Part shown: positions 16,619 through 25,366 of the stretch, in pieces
Layout: each line of letters opens with the position of its first letter
Numbering within the stretch: position 1 is the first letter of the stretch
Source of the DNA: Candidatus Melainabacteria bacterium
GTDB lineage: Bacteria > Cyanobacteriota > Vampirovibrionia > Gastranaerophilales > Gastranaerophilaceae
DNA: 64,000 nt
NCBI GenBank assembly: GCA_003258795.1
Contig: QHMH01000012.1
Coordinates: forward strand, 1-64,000
Reading direction: 5' to 3'
Position numbers and translations under genes: made by a program
The notes under the pieces: model-generated
The model's input: the letters and a program-made list of their open reading frames with translations, nothing else
Databases searched by the model: none
What the model was told of the DNA's origin: nothing

Positions 16619-17269
16619 TCAGTAACCCAAAATAATTCTATTATAATTATCTAAATATTGCCTTGATAGCTTTTCATTTCCCAATTGTTTGTATATATAT
16701 GCAAGATTAAAATGGAATTCAGGAACAGTATTTTTAAATCCAATAGCCTTTAAGAATGCTATTTTTGCTTTTTTCAATTCTCCTATTCCTGTGTATGCAC
16801 AACCCAAATTGTAATATGCATAAGGAAATTCATCATTGTATTTTGAGGCAAGTTTAAAATTCTTTATTGCACTGTTATATTGTTCGTCTTCAAGATATAC
16901 AACTCCTGCATTGTAATAAGCTTTATAAAAGGTTTTATCTTTCATAATCGCCCTATTGTACATAAATAATGCTTCATTTTTTTTGCCTTTTTCCTGCATT
17001 ATGTTCCCCAAAAGCAACCAGTCAGATGCACTTCTGTCATCATCCTTTATTTTTGTAAGGCTATTAAGAGCTTCATCAAGATTATTTTCTCCGTAATAAA
17101 GTGTTGCATATTCGCTCAAAGTCATCTCTTCACTGTCATTGTTTTTCAACTCAACAGGTATTCTTGAATCTGACTTCTCTCCTTTAAAAAACGATTTAAA
17201 ATCAGCTCCAAAACAAAAGTTAGTATTTAAAAATATCAATAGTATAATCAAAAACTTTTTCATATCCAC
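16619..17269 (-). CDS. Exported TPR-repeat protein
   Basis: 216 residues with a signal peptide (MDMKKFLIILLIFLNTNFCFGA) followed by about four TPR units from residue ~50 to 205. Consensus positions are visible in DWLLLGNIMQEKGKKNEALFMY, AYYNAGVVYLEDEQYNSAI, AYYNLGCAYTGIGELKKA and FHFNLAYIYKQLGNEKLS. It is probably a periplasmic scaffold for protein-protein contacts. It stands alone upstream of efp. No enzymatic domain is seen. Confidence 0.85.
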   Translation of the reverse strand: MDMKKFLIILLIFLNTNFCFGADFKSFFKGEKSDSRIPVELKNNDSEEMTLSEYATLYYGENNLDEALNSLTKIKDDDRSASDWLLLGNIMQEKGKKNEALFMYNRAIMKDKTFYKAYYNAGVVYLEDEQYNSAIKNFKLASKYNDEFPYAYYNLGCAYTGIGELKKAKIAFLKAIGFKNTVPEFHFNLAYIYKQLGNEKLSRQYLDNYNRIILGY

Positions 17270-17393
17270 AACATCATATCCTCAAAAAAATTAAAATCAA
17301 AAGATGTGTAACAAAATGTAAAATTTCTTCTGAAACATGAGATTTTTTCCCAACTTGAGCCGATATCTTAAACGTACTATAAAGGAGTGTTTT

Positions 17394-17978
17394 ATGGCAG
17401 ATTTTGCAATCGGCAGCGTTTCCTCAAAGAGCGTTAAAGCACAAGAAAGGGACGAAGCCAAAGAAATTTATCTTAAGGAAAAGTCTGAAGCAAGCATTTG
17501 GTCAGAAAATGTTGATGTTACTAATGAGCAAATTACAAGTCTTGATGTTAACATTGCCGATATAAAAAATGTTATCAAAGGACTTTCTACGGATTTAGCT
17601 GTCATTGCATCTAACAAAGAAAAAGTTGGAGAAGATTATAAGACTCTGGTTTTCCTACATGATGCGTTAAAAAACAAACCAAAATATGCTCTCACTCCTG
17701 ATGAGAAAAAGTTCTTGGCAAATTTTACCGAGAAAAAAGTTGCATTAGAGGATCAAAAAAACCAACTTACTGTAAACTTTGAAGAGCTTGACAAGCTTAT
17801 AGAAGTAAAGAAAAAAGATGCAGAGGCAACAGAAAAGAAGCAAAAAGAGATAAAAGAAAATCTTGAAAAGACGATAGAACCACGATACAAAAAAGAAGAT
17901 GAAGAAGCTCAAGATGCTTATAAAGTTTGGAAAAAACTTGAAAAAGAAGTTGAAGAAGAGGAGCGAAACAAAAAATAA
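17394..17978 (+). CDS. Charged coiled-coil protein, unknown function
   Basis: 194 residues starting MADFAIGSVSSKSVKAQERDE; this ATG is chosen because AAAGGAGTG lies just upstream, although the frame is open from 17337. There is no signal peptide or membrane segment. Most of it is Lys/Glu-rich helix predicted to form a long coiled coil, with LDVNIADIKNVIKGLSTDLAVIA in the middle and a very charged tail ending EKEVEEEERNKK. It is single-gene with a terminator right behind. No family is recognised. Confidence 0.7.
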   Translation: MADFAIGSVSSKSVKAQERDEAKEIYLKEKSEASIWSENVDVTNEQITSLDVNIADIKNVIKGLSTDLAVIASNKEKVGEDYKTLVFLHDALKNKPKYALTPDEKKFLANFTEKKVALEDQKNQLTVNFEELDKLIEVKKKDAEATEKKQKEIKENLEKTIEPRYKKEDEEAQDAYKVWKKLEKEVEEEERNKK

Positions 17979-17992
17979 AAACTTGAATAAAA

Positions 17993-18024
17993 AATAGAGC
18001 AGAAAAATTTCTGCTCTATTTTTT
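17993..18024. terminator. Bidirectional terminator between convergent genes
   Basis: A 13-bp stem AATAGAGCAGAAA/TTTCTGCTCTATT with a tiny A-rich loop is followed by T8 on the plus strand. It serves the coiled-coil gene and abuts the stop of the leftward EF-hand gene. Confidence 0.85.
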
Positions 18025-18642
18025 TTATTCTTCATACAAGAATTCACGAAGATGTTTCAATTCAAGTCGCATTTTAAATCTACCAGTTTCTTTGTCGATA
18101 TCTTCTCCCAAAGTAATGGCATCAATATATTGGAAATTTCCATCCAAAACACCGTCTTGCATATCAAGATAGGCGATTGAAACAGCCAAATCTTTAACAT
18201 CAAGTTTTCCGTCATTATCTGTATCTTGAACGTAAAACAAGTTTTTATAAGATGCTATCATATTTGAATCTTTAATATCACCTTCACATTTAAAGAGTCT
18301 TTTCAATGCTGTAATTTGATAATTTATATATTCAAACAATCCTAAATCTTCACTCATCGAATGTTTTTTTATAATTCCATAAGCAATTGTTTCAAGCGCA
18401 TCAACGTATCTCTTTTTATCTGCAGGATTTTTAATGTTAATTTGAGTTTCTGGAAAAAGTGAAAACGCATTAACAAGAACGCCCACAGTTGCTTTATATA
18501 GATTTACACTGTTTGTTAGCCAGTTGTAATAACGTTGAAATAGTGCAGGAACAACATTATGTTTAGTTATTGATATTGAATTTGATAAATATTTTGCACG
18601 ATTTGAATTGCCCTTTTGTAGGGAAGGTTTGGTGGTAAACAT
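18025..18642 (-). CDS. EF-hand-containing hypothetical protein
   Basis: 205 residues, soluble, without a signal peptide. One canonical EF-hand/dockerin-type calcium loop, DTDNDGKLDVKD, has Asp at positions 1, 3, 5, 9 and 12 and Gly at 6, within ~residues 135-146 just before a hydrophobic helix. The rest is helical with aromatic residues. A single EF-hand often pairs with a second in a dimer or marks a secreted structural protein, but nothing here proves export. It is monocistronic and its neighbours are unrelated. Confidence 0.6.
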   Translation of the reverse strand: MFTTKPSLQKGNSNRAKYLSNSISITKHNVVPALFQRYYNWLTNSVNLYKATVGVLVNAFSLFPETQINIKNPADKKRYVDALETIAYGIIKKHSMSEDLGLFEYINYQITALKRLFKCEGDIKDSNMIASYKNLFYVQDTDNDGKLDVKDLAVSIAYLDMQDGVLDGNFQYIDAITLGEDIDKETGRFKMRLELKHLREFLYEE

Positions 18643-18740
18643 ATAAACTCTCTCTTCTTACTTACTTGCTTCTTATATATATAAAAGGTAAATAGGAAGA
18701 GAGAATTTCAATTTAAATTTATTTTGTTACAAAATTAACA

Positions 18741-20045
18741 TCAGCTTAAAAAATCATACACTTTTATAGAAGTCATTTTGTCATAATCTTCTACGCTCAA
18801 TGTATTTGGGGCTTTTACTTTCTCTTCAAGACCCTTTTTCAAAAGCTCAGGTTGTTTCTTTATTAAGGTATTGTCAGCACTAACGATATCTCTTTTTATA
18901 GTGCAAACTGCATTTTTAACTGCCTGTTCGGTTGGAGCGCCATGTCTATTAACCTTTTCTTGCACGTCATAGCTTGCCCAATCTTGTGGAAGTTTCTCGA
19001 TATTGGCATATCCTTTATCGCCGTCAAGTCTTTTTTGAACTTCGCTTGTCAAAATCTTGGTAACATATTCTTTTTGACTTTCGAAATGACATGGCATAAT
19101 GATTTCTTCACCAATAATTTCTTCTGGATCTCTTTTGTCATATTTTTTGAACATTTCGGCTGCAATGTGTAAATGGCCTAATTCCATGACAAAAAATTCT
19201 TCCCAAACTTGTCTAATTTTTGGATCTAACTCATCTTTATAGCATGTATAGTAATTGCAAACTTCTGTGAATTCGTGAAGCAACAATTTTTCAAATGGTG
19301 ATTCCAAAGGATCAATCAAGGATTCATACATTGTAACGTGTTCTTCTTCTACATCACAAATTTCTCCATACATTCTTCTCAAATCATCATTTCCGTACAT
19401 CATTCCATGCTCTGCATAAAAATTATGGGTTTGTTGTTCTCCAGAAACGAGGGTCAATATATTAACCTTTGTTTTAGGAGAAGTTACGTCTTTGTTGTAT
19501 GGTTCACGAAGTCTTATGGCATTACAGTTATGGTGATATTGAGTTGGTCTGCCAATAACAACATCTGTTTGTTTTTGAAGGATATCATTTGGAGAAATCC
19601 CTTCTATCATATATGCCCATTGACTGTATCTATATAAATGGTCAAAGTCTTCTAACAAACCAAAGTCAAATGTTTCTTTTACATATTCATCAGGTTCGTT
19701 TTGAGCAAGCCAAGCTGTTAAGTCAACCGCAACTTGTTCGTATCCCAAAGTTGTTTCAAGAACACTTTGGGCTGCTGGTGTTAACCAGTTTACTGTTGTT
19801 TGCTGCATATCTTCAATTCTTCTTATTCTTGCAAGCATTTTTCTATCTTCAAGTTCTAAATTTGGAACAAGTCTTGTCAATGCATGTTTAAATCCCCACG
19901 CTTCAATTTCTATACCATTCATAAGAATTTGTCTTGTTCTTGTGTAACAATCAACTTCAGTTTTATTAAATGGCCTTTTAACTATGTCATGCCAAGTTCT
20001 TAGCTGTTTGTCTATCGACATACCCTTTTCTTTTAAAACATTCAT
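18741..20045 (-). CDS. Large ferritin-like di-metal protein, unknown function
   Basis: 434 residues, cytosolic. Several helices carry carboxylate/His patterns of ferritin-like (rubrerythrin-type) bundles: ICDVEEEHVTMYESL (E-E-x-H), LLHEFTEVCNYYTCY, and FVMELGHLHIAAEMFKKY (E-x-x-H-x-H). An upstream helix has TLGYEQVAVDLTAWLAQNEPDE. It is over twice the length of rubrerythrin or DPS, with a C-terminal helical extension (~330-434). AAAAGGAGAAAAAA precedes the ATG. It lies 12 nt after an amylase-like gene and is likely co-transcribed. A redox, hydroxylase or peroxidase role is possible; the substrate is unknown. Confidence 0.6.
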   Translation of the reverse strand: MNVLKEKGMSIDKQLRTWHDIVKRPFNKTEVDCYTRTRQILMNGIEIEAWGFKHALTRLVPNLELEDRKMLARIRRIEDMQQTTVNWLTPAAQSVLETTLGYEQVAVDLTAWLAQNEPDEYVKETFDFGLLEDFDHLYRYSQWAYMIEGISPNDILQKQTDVVIGRPTQYHHNCNAIRLREPYNKDVTSPKTKVNILTLVSGEQQTHNFYAEHGMMYGNDDLRRMYGEICDVEEEHVTMYESLIDPLESPFEKLLLHEFTEVCNYYTCYKDELDPKIRQVWEEFFVMELGHLHIAAEMFKKYDKRDPEEIIGEEIIMPCHFESQKEYVTKILTSEVQKRLDGDKGYANIEKLPQDWASYDVQEKVNRHGAPTEQAVKNAVCTIKRDIVSADNTLIKKQPELLKKGLEEKVKAPNTLSVEDYDKMTSIKVYDFLS

Positions 20046-20057
20046 TTTTTTCTCCTT

Positions 20058-21419
20058 TTATAAACAAAGTGCGTGAGCGAATAGCTCTCCTACTTTGTGG
20101 TTGTAGTATCTACCATCATCTTTAGCAAAAAGGTTTTCCCAATGACTTTCCTTTGACCCATCGACTGAATAAGATGGATTTGTCATCATTAGATGGTGAG
20201 TATTTGTGTCATATCTAAATGGGAAAAGATTACTTGTTTGCATAAAACTTGGCAATTTATCACTTGCAAGATAAAAACCGAAAAGTGCGGTGTTTATTCT
20301 ATTTAACCTTTGCTCATATGAAAGTGTTCCCTCACAGTTGTCATTTTCAACTTCGACTCCAGGAGCATAATCTCTCATATATTTCACTCTTTCAGACAAT
20401 TCTCTAACCGCATAGAAATCATCTCCTGTTATATAATCAGTACCTGCCGTAAGTCCCATATTTCTATACCTTTCAAAATCGTCTGAACTTTTTTCACCAA
20501 CAAAACTTATATCTGTTTTTCCACTTCTTGCTCTGATTTCGTTAAGTATATATTGCATTTGAGGATACTCTGGCAAAGCGCCAATGCCCGTATAATTATC
20601 ACAATCATATCCACCAATATGTTTGGCAGAATCTATAAACATTGACTCAAAACCCAGATTCATAAGCTTCACACATTCGTTTATATATATTTCTGTGTGT
20701 TCTGGATTGCACCAATCAAAAGTTATATCTGACCTGTCAGGATGAGCTACTTTCATCTGGTCAGCAGATATAATCATTCTAAATCCTGTTTTTATTCCTC
20801 TAAAGTGTGCCAAATCGTTAAAAGCTTTTATTTGAACTTCTGCCGGAACATTCAAGGCATAAGAAATTATATTGTCGCTGTATCCTGCATTGAGTTTTAA
20901 GCCATAAATAGAATTTTCTTCAAACGGACCTTTATTGTATCCATCTCCATAAATATTTGGGAAAATTTGAGAAATAATTATACAATTTGCCCAGCTTCGT
21001 GCAGATGGCGGAATTGCAGGCAAAATTTTCATCAGACTTAAAATTCCACAGCAATCTCTGTCGCCGTTCATCTCTGAAATTGCTCTGTTATTTATTTCAA
21101 TATAATTTGCAAGCCTTCCCCATTTGTCGCCATAATTAGGAGTTTTTATCTCATCAGGAAATTTCTCATAAAAAACATTCCCCTCTGATAATGTAACTAT
21201 TAAATCAACCGATTCTTTTAGTGAACAGTTTAAGAGTTCTGAAGGTACGATATTACCAACCCACCTTTTACTTGTTCCTAATGCATTATAAATATGACCT
21301 GCAAATTTATTATTTGTTTTCAATTTTGTTGAGAAGTCAGATGCTTCAAGAAGTTTATTTACACAATTTTCCATAACGGATTTATAAACAACAATATAGA
21401 AAAAATCATTAGCCAACAT
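20058..21419 (-). CDS. Amylase-like (GH13-type) TIM-barrel protein
   Basis: 453 residues, no signal peptide. The central segment has amylase-like strand motifs: GFRMIISADQM; FESMFIDSAKHIGGYD (equivalent of the FRIDAAKH nucleophile strand); DISFVGEKSSDD (Glu at the acid/base position); and TDYITGDDFYAV. This is consistent with an alpha-amylase-clan hydrolase or transglycosylase. The N-terminal ~100 residues are unusual. Start uncertain: ATG at 21419 and ATG at 21374 both lack a clear ribosome site. It lies between the ferritin-like gene and an exported hydrolase gene, all leftward and closely spaced. Confidence 0.55.
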   Translation of the reverse strand: MLANDFFYIVVYKSVMENCVNKLLEASDFSTKLKTNNKFAGHIYNALGTSKRWVGNIVPSELLNCSLKESVDLIVTLSEGNVFYEKFPDEIKTPNYGDKWGRLANYIEINNRAISEMNGDRDCCGILSLMKILPAIPPSARSWANCIIISQIFPNIYGDGYNKGPFEENSIYGLKLNAGYSDNIISYALNVPAEVQIKAFNDLAHFRGIKTGFRMIISADQMKVAHPDRSDITFDWCNPEHTEIYINECVKLMNLGFESMFIDSAKHIGGYDCDNYTGIGALPEYPQMQYILNEIRARSGKTDISFVGEKSSDDFERYRNMGLTAGTDYITGDDFYAVRELSERVKYMRDYAPGVEVENDNCEGTLSYEQRLNRINTALFGFYLASDKLPSFMQTSNLFPFRYDTNTHHLMMTNPSYSVDGSKESHWENLFAKDDGRYYNHKVGELFAHALCL

Positions 21420-21434
21420 GGTATATAACTATAA

Positions 21435-22616
21435 CTATGATTTTTGTTTTTTATCCATTTTTATCTTTTTTCTTTTTTGGTAATTATCGTCATAAAGGTA
21501 TTTTGAGCCATTAACAAAGCTTTGTACAACAGCCTTTGCGAAAACATTTCTTGCTGACCAATAAGAAGTATGTGCTAAAAGTGCAGAACGTCTTGACCAA
21601 ACTTTAGAATTGTCGTAAATTACCCCCTTTGGATTTTTAAAAGTTATACCTGTCAATTTTTCATACTGCCTCAAGGTAAAATTTTGAGAAGATGGAAAAC
21701 CTAAAGGATCTTCTCTAAAGTTTACGGTTAGAAAGAACATTCCGTTTTCCATTATGTATTTGAACATGTACTTTGTGTAGAAGTTCAGTTCGTAATTTTT
21801 ATCACCCAAGTCGGAATAAAAGAGTGGAAGTGGACTTGCAAAATTTACAACACCTTTTACTTTTCCTTTTGGGGCACAGTATAATTTTGTTGCTGTATCG
21901 ATGTTTAGGTAATTTTGTTTCAACTCTGTTTTATTTTGGTTAAGCACTAAATGTCCATTGTTGGAAAGCACTCCTAAATTACCCTTATTGTGCATAATGG
22001 CGGATAAACAGGTGTCTTCACGAGGGTATTTCCTTGCAAAATCAGACATCTCATCATCAGATAATGCATTGAACAGGTATTCAAGCTTTATATACGGAAT
22101 TTTATAGATGAGATATTGATATGTCACAAAAGTTCCAGCCGAATATCCATATAAAATTACATTTTGATTTTCGTCTTTTTTTATTTGGTTGTTCAACTCA
22201 TCAAGAACTGGAAGCATATTATGTTCTTTTTGAATCCATATCGCATCATGTAAGAACTGTGTTAAAAGGCTTCTGACCTCGTATGCAAAAATCGCAGTAT
22301 AAACTTTTGAGAGATTTATACGCTCCTTGACAAATTCTAAATCAGTTTTGCTATCATATCCCCAGAAGAAAATTTGTGGTTCATCATTTATTTTTACATG
22401 ATTTTCTGCACTCCAACGTTTTATTTGAGGATTTTTTTCAAACTTCTTTTTCAAAACTGGATGTAATTTTCTTACCCCTTTTTCGTACCAGTTTTTCATT
22501 TTTTCATCGTTATTATTCGACCCATTTATGTACAGAAAAGTCAAAGTTCTATCCTCTGCACAACAATACAAAGGCATAAAAAGAATCAAAAACAGTACAA
22601 TTAAAATCTTCTTCAT
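21435..22616 (-). CDS. Exported alpha/beta-hydrolase-like protein
   Basis: 393 residues with a Sec signal peptide (MKKILIVLFLILFMPLYCCA). A nucleophile elbow GYSAGTF (G-x-S-x-G) sits near residue ~157 after a hydrophobic strand (NVILYG), as in serine hydrolases and lipases. A late HTSYW may supply the catalytic His. The C-terminus is very basic (KKRKKIKMDKKQKS). A TATAAT at 22629-22624 lies close upstream. It heads the three-gene leftward group with the amylase-like and ferritin-like genes. The substrate (lipid, glycan ester or peptide) is unknown. Confidence 0.6.
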   Translation of the reverse strand: MKKILIVLFLILFMPLYCCAEDRTLTFLYINGSNNNDEKMKNWYEKGVRKLHPVLKKKFEKNPQIKRWSAENHVKINDEPQIFFWGYDSKTDLEFVKERINLSKVYTAIFAYEVRSLLTQFLHDAIWIQKEHNMLPVLDELNNQIKKDENQNVILYGYSAGTFVTYQYLIYKIPYIKLEYLFNALSDDEMSDFARKYPREDTCLSAIMHNKGNLGVLSNNGHLVLNQNKTELKQNYLNIDTATKLYCAPKGKVKGVVNFASPLPLFYSDLGDKNYELNFYTKYMFKYIMENGMFFLTVNFREDPLGFPSSQNFTLRQYEKLTGITFKNPKGVIYDNSKVWSRRSALLAHTSYWSARNVFAKAVVQSFVNGSKYLYDDNYQKRKKIKMDKKQKS

Positions 22617-22688
22617 ATAAAGAATTATATCATAATAAAACTTAATTATTTTTTTTGAGTTATAATTGATTTGAAGAAGGTGTTTACG

Positions 22689-24116
22689 ATGTATGATAAG
22701 AAATCATTAAAGGCTGAGGAATTTATTGATAATCAAGAAATTCTATCTTCGCTTGAATACGCAGAAAAAAACAAGAAAAATAGAGCCTTAATAGAACAAA
22801 TTATAAAGAAAGCTGAAGAAAGAAAAGGTTTATCACATAGAGAAGCTTCTGTTTTGCTTGCTTGTGGGGAGGCGGATTTAAACGAAAAAATATTTGAACT
22901 TGCCAGACAAATTAAGCAAGATTTTTATGGAAACAGAATTGTTTTATTTGCACCACTTTATTTGTCAAATTACTGTATAAATGGCTGTGTATATTGTCCT
23001 TATCATGCTAAAAACAAACACATTCCTCGAAGAAAAATGTCCCAAGAAGAAATTGAAAAAGAAGTTATTGCACTTCAGGATATGGGGCATAAAAGACTTG
23101 CGATTGAAACAGGAGAAGACCCTGTTAACAATCCAATTGAATATGTAATTGAAAGTTTAAAAACAATATACAGCATAAAGCATAAAAATGGTGCTATAAG
23201 ACGTGCAAACGTTAATATAGCAGCAACAACAGTAGAAAACTACAGAAAATTAAAAGAAGCTGGAATTGGAACTTATATTCTATTTCAAGAAACGTATAAT
23301 AAAAAAAGTTATGAAAAACTTCATCCAACTGGCCCTAAACACAATTATGCCTACCATACAGAAGCTATGGACAGAGCCATGGAGGGTGGAATTGATGATG
23401 TTGGGTTAGGAGTTTTATTTGGACTTGAGGGTTACAAATACGAATTTACAGCATTGTTAATGCATGCAGAACATCTTGAAGCTGTTCATGGTGTTGGACC
23501 TCATACAATAAGTGTTCCAAGAATAAGACATGCTGATGATATTGACCCAAAAGCATTTGACAATGGAATTGATGATGAAACTTTCTGCAAGATTGTTGCC
23601 TGCATAAGAGTTGCAGTACCATATACGGGAATGATTTGTTCTACAAGGGAATCAAAAGAAGTTAGGGCAAAAGTTCTTAAACTGGGGATTTCACAAATTT
23701 CAGGAGCATCAAAAACTTCTGTGGGCGGGTATGCAAAAGACTCAGAAGAAAATTCTTGCGAAGAAGATTCGTCACAATTTGATGTAAATGATACAAGATC
23801 TTTGGACGATGTAATAAAGTGGTTAATGGAAGAAGGATACCTTCCAAGTTTTTGTACAGCTTGTTATAGAGAAGGAAGAACCGGCGAAAGATTTATGGAA
23901 ATATGTAAATCAAAACAAATTCAAAACTGCTGTCAACCAAATGCCCTATTAACTTTGAAGGAATATCTTGAAGATTATGCATCAGAAGAAACTAAAAAAG
24001 TTGGAAATGAACTTATAAAAGAGGAAATTCCAAAACTTTATAACAAAACATTAACGAGAAAAGTTGAAGAACTTTTAAAAGATATTGAACAGGGCGGAAG
24101 AGATTATAGATTTTAA
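22689..24116 (+). CDS. hydG: [FeFe]-hydrogenase H-cluster maturase HydG
   Basis: 475 residues. Radical SAM cluster motif CINGCVYC (CxxxCxxC) in NYCINGCVYCPYHAKN, then a ThiH/HydG barrel, and the HydG-specific C-terminal CX2CX22C motif (CTAC...CC) that binds the auxiliary cluster and separates HydG from ThiH. It cleaves tyrosine to make CO and cyanide for the H-cluster. ATG at 22689 is chosen over the in-frame TTG at 22671 because AGAAGG lies 8 nt upstream. HydE, HydF and the hydrogenase are not in the window. rfbA follows after 15 nt. Confidence 0.95.
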   Translation: MYDKKSLKAEEFIDNQEILSSLEYAEKNKKNRALIEQIIKKAEERKGLSHREASVLLACGEADLNEKIFELARQIKQDFYGNRIVLFAPLYLSNYCINGCVYCPYHAKNKHIPRRKMSQEEIEKEVIALQDMGHKRLAIETGEDPVNNPIEYVIESLKTIYSIKHKNGAIRRANVNIAATTVENYRKLKEAGIGTYILFQETYNKKSYEKLHPTGPKHNYAYHTEAMDRAMEGGIDDVGLGVLFGLEGYKYEFTALLMHAEHLEAVHGVGPHTISVPRIRHADDIDPKAFDNGIDDETFCKIVACIRVAVPYTGMICSTRESKEVRAKVLKLGISQISGASKTSVGGYAKDSEENSCEEDSSQFDVNDTRSLDDVIKWLMEEGYLPSFCTACYREGRTGERFMEICKSKQIQNCCQPNALLTLKEYLEDYASEETKKVGNELIKEEIPKLYNKTLTRKVEELLKDIEQGGRDYRF

Positions 24117-24131
24117 AAAACGGAGTTTATT

Positions 24132-25007
24132 ATGAAAGGAATTATTCTTGCAGGTGGTGCAGGCACAAGATTATACCCATCAACAATGGTTGTTTCAAAA
24201 CAATTGCTACCAGTTTACGACAAACCAATGATTTATTATCCAATATCAGTTCTTATGCTTGCAAATATCAAGGATATTTTAATTATCTCAACGCCGCAAG
24301 ATTTACCAAATTTTAAAAAGTTTTTAGGAACTGGAGAACAGTTTGGATTGAATTTTTCATACGTTGAGCAACCATCTCCTGACGGATTGGCTCAAGCTTT
24401 CATTTTAGGGAAAGACTTCATTGGAGATGATAATGTATGTCTTATTTTAGGGGATAACATATTTTTTGGTGAAGGTTTCTCAATTTTGTTAAAATCGGTT
24501 GTAGAAGATATTAACAAGAATGGCGGAGCTACTGTTTTTGGATACAGAGTTAAAGATCCTGAAAGATTTGGCGTTGTTGAATTTGACAAAAATAATAAGG
24601 CCGTTTCAATTGAAGAAAAGCCTAAAAAACCAAAATCAAATTACGCCGTTACTGGATTATATTTTTATGATAATAACGTTGTTGAATATGTCAAAAACCA
24701 AAAACCTTCTGCAAGAGGCGAACTTGAGATTACAGATTTAAACAACAAATATCTTGAACAAGGCAAGTTGAATGTGGAACTCTTTGGTCGTGGTTTTGCT
24801 TGGCTTGATACAGGAACTCACTCTTCACTTCTTCGTGCAGGACAATATGTTCAAACAATTGAAGAAAATCAAGGTGTTAAAATTGCTTGCTTGGAAGAAA
24901 TCGCTTGGAAAATGGGATTTTTAACAAAAGAAGATTTGCTTAAACAATCTGAAAAATATAAAAATAATGAATATTACAATTATATAAAAGAACTTGTAAA
25001 AGATTAG
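24132..25007 (+). CDS. rfbA: Glucose-1-phosphate thymidylyltransferase
   Basis: 291 residues, full length. N-terminal [20 protein letters not shown] is the nucleotidyltransferase signature; DNIFFGEGF and [12 protein letters not shown] are RmlA-specific. It makes dTDP-glucose from dTTP and glucose-1-phosphate, the first step to dTDP-rhamnose and related surface sugars. It is 15 nt downstream of hydG, an odd pairing, and no rfbB/C/D genes are nearby. Confidence 0.96.
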   Translation: MKGIILAGGAGTRLYPSTMVVSKQLLPVYDKPMIYYPISVLMLANIKDILIISTPQDLPNFKKFLGTGEQFGLNFSYVEQPSPDGLAQAFILGKDFIGDDNVCLILGDNIFFGEGFSILLKSVVEDINKNGGATVFGYRVKDPERFGVVEFDKNNKAVSIEEKPKKPKSNYAVTGLYFYDNNVVEYVKNQKPSARGELEITDLNNKYLEQGKLNVELFGRGFAWLDTGTHSSLLRAGQYVQTIEENQGVKIACLEEIAWKMGFLTKEDLLKQSEKYKNNEYYNYIKELVKD

Positions 25008-25066
25008 CCGATGTTCTTCATCTTTTAGGTAATGCATAATTTTTTTGAATTTTGTATAACATTTTT

Positions 25067-25366
25067 ATGATTACGAAATTAGACGAAAAAAATTTTGATG
25101 AATACACAAAATCTGGACTTAAAGTTGTAGAATTTTTTGCAGAGTGGTGTGGTTACTGCAAAATGCAAAAACCAATTCTTGAAGAAATGGAAAAGGTGAA
25201 CATCGGTCAAATAGATGCAGAAAAATCACCTTCAATTGCGAGAAAATTCAACATTAACGGTTTTCCAACAATGATTATAATGAAGAACGGAAGCGAAGTC
25301 GATAGACTGGTTGGCTTTCATTCTAAATACGATATTATGAGTGTTGTTATGAAATATTTAAAATAG
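25067..25366 (+). CDS. Thioredoxin-family protein
   Basis: 99 residues of thioredoxin fold with active site AEWCGYCKMQKP (WCGYC, not the usual WCGPC) and the cis-Pro loop FNINGFPTMIIM. The Gly-Tyr dipeptide is seen in glutaredoxin-like and redox-partner thioredoxins. ATG at 25067 is chosen because the only earlier in-frame start is a weak TTG. No ribosome site is visible and TATAAC ends only 5 nt upstream, so a leaderless message is possible. Its 3' end overlaps the convergent exporter gene by 20 nt. Confidence 0.88.
   Translation: MITKLDEKNFDEYTKSGLKVVEFFAEWCGYCKMQKPILEEMEKVNIGQIDAEKSPSIARKFNINGFPTMIIMKNGSEVDRLVGFHSKYDIMSVVMKYLK

Noticed and set aside
17745..18047. Phe-rich 100-residue frame on the minus strand across the coiled-coil gene
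   Set aside because: It is the antisense of Lys/Glu-rich coiled coil (poly-A codons read as Phe) and runs through a terminator.
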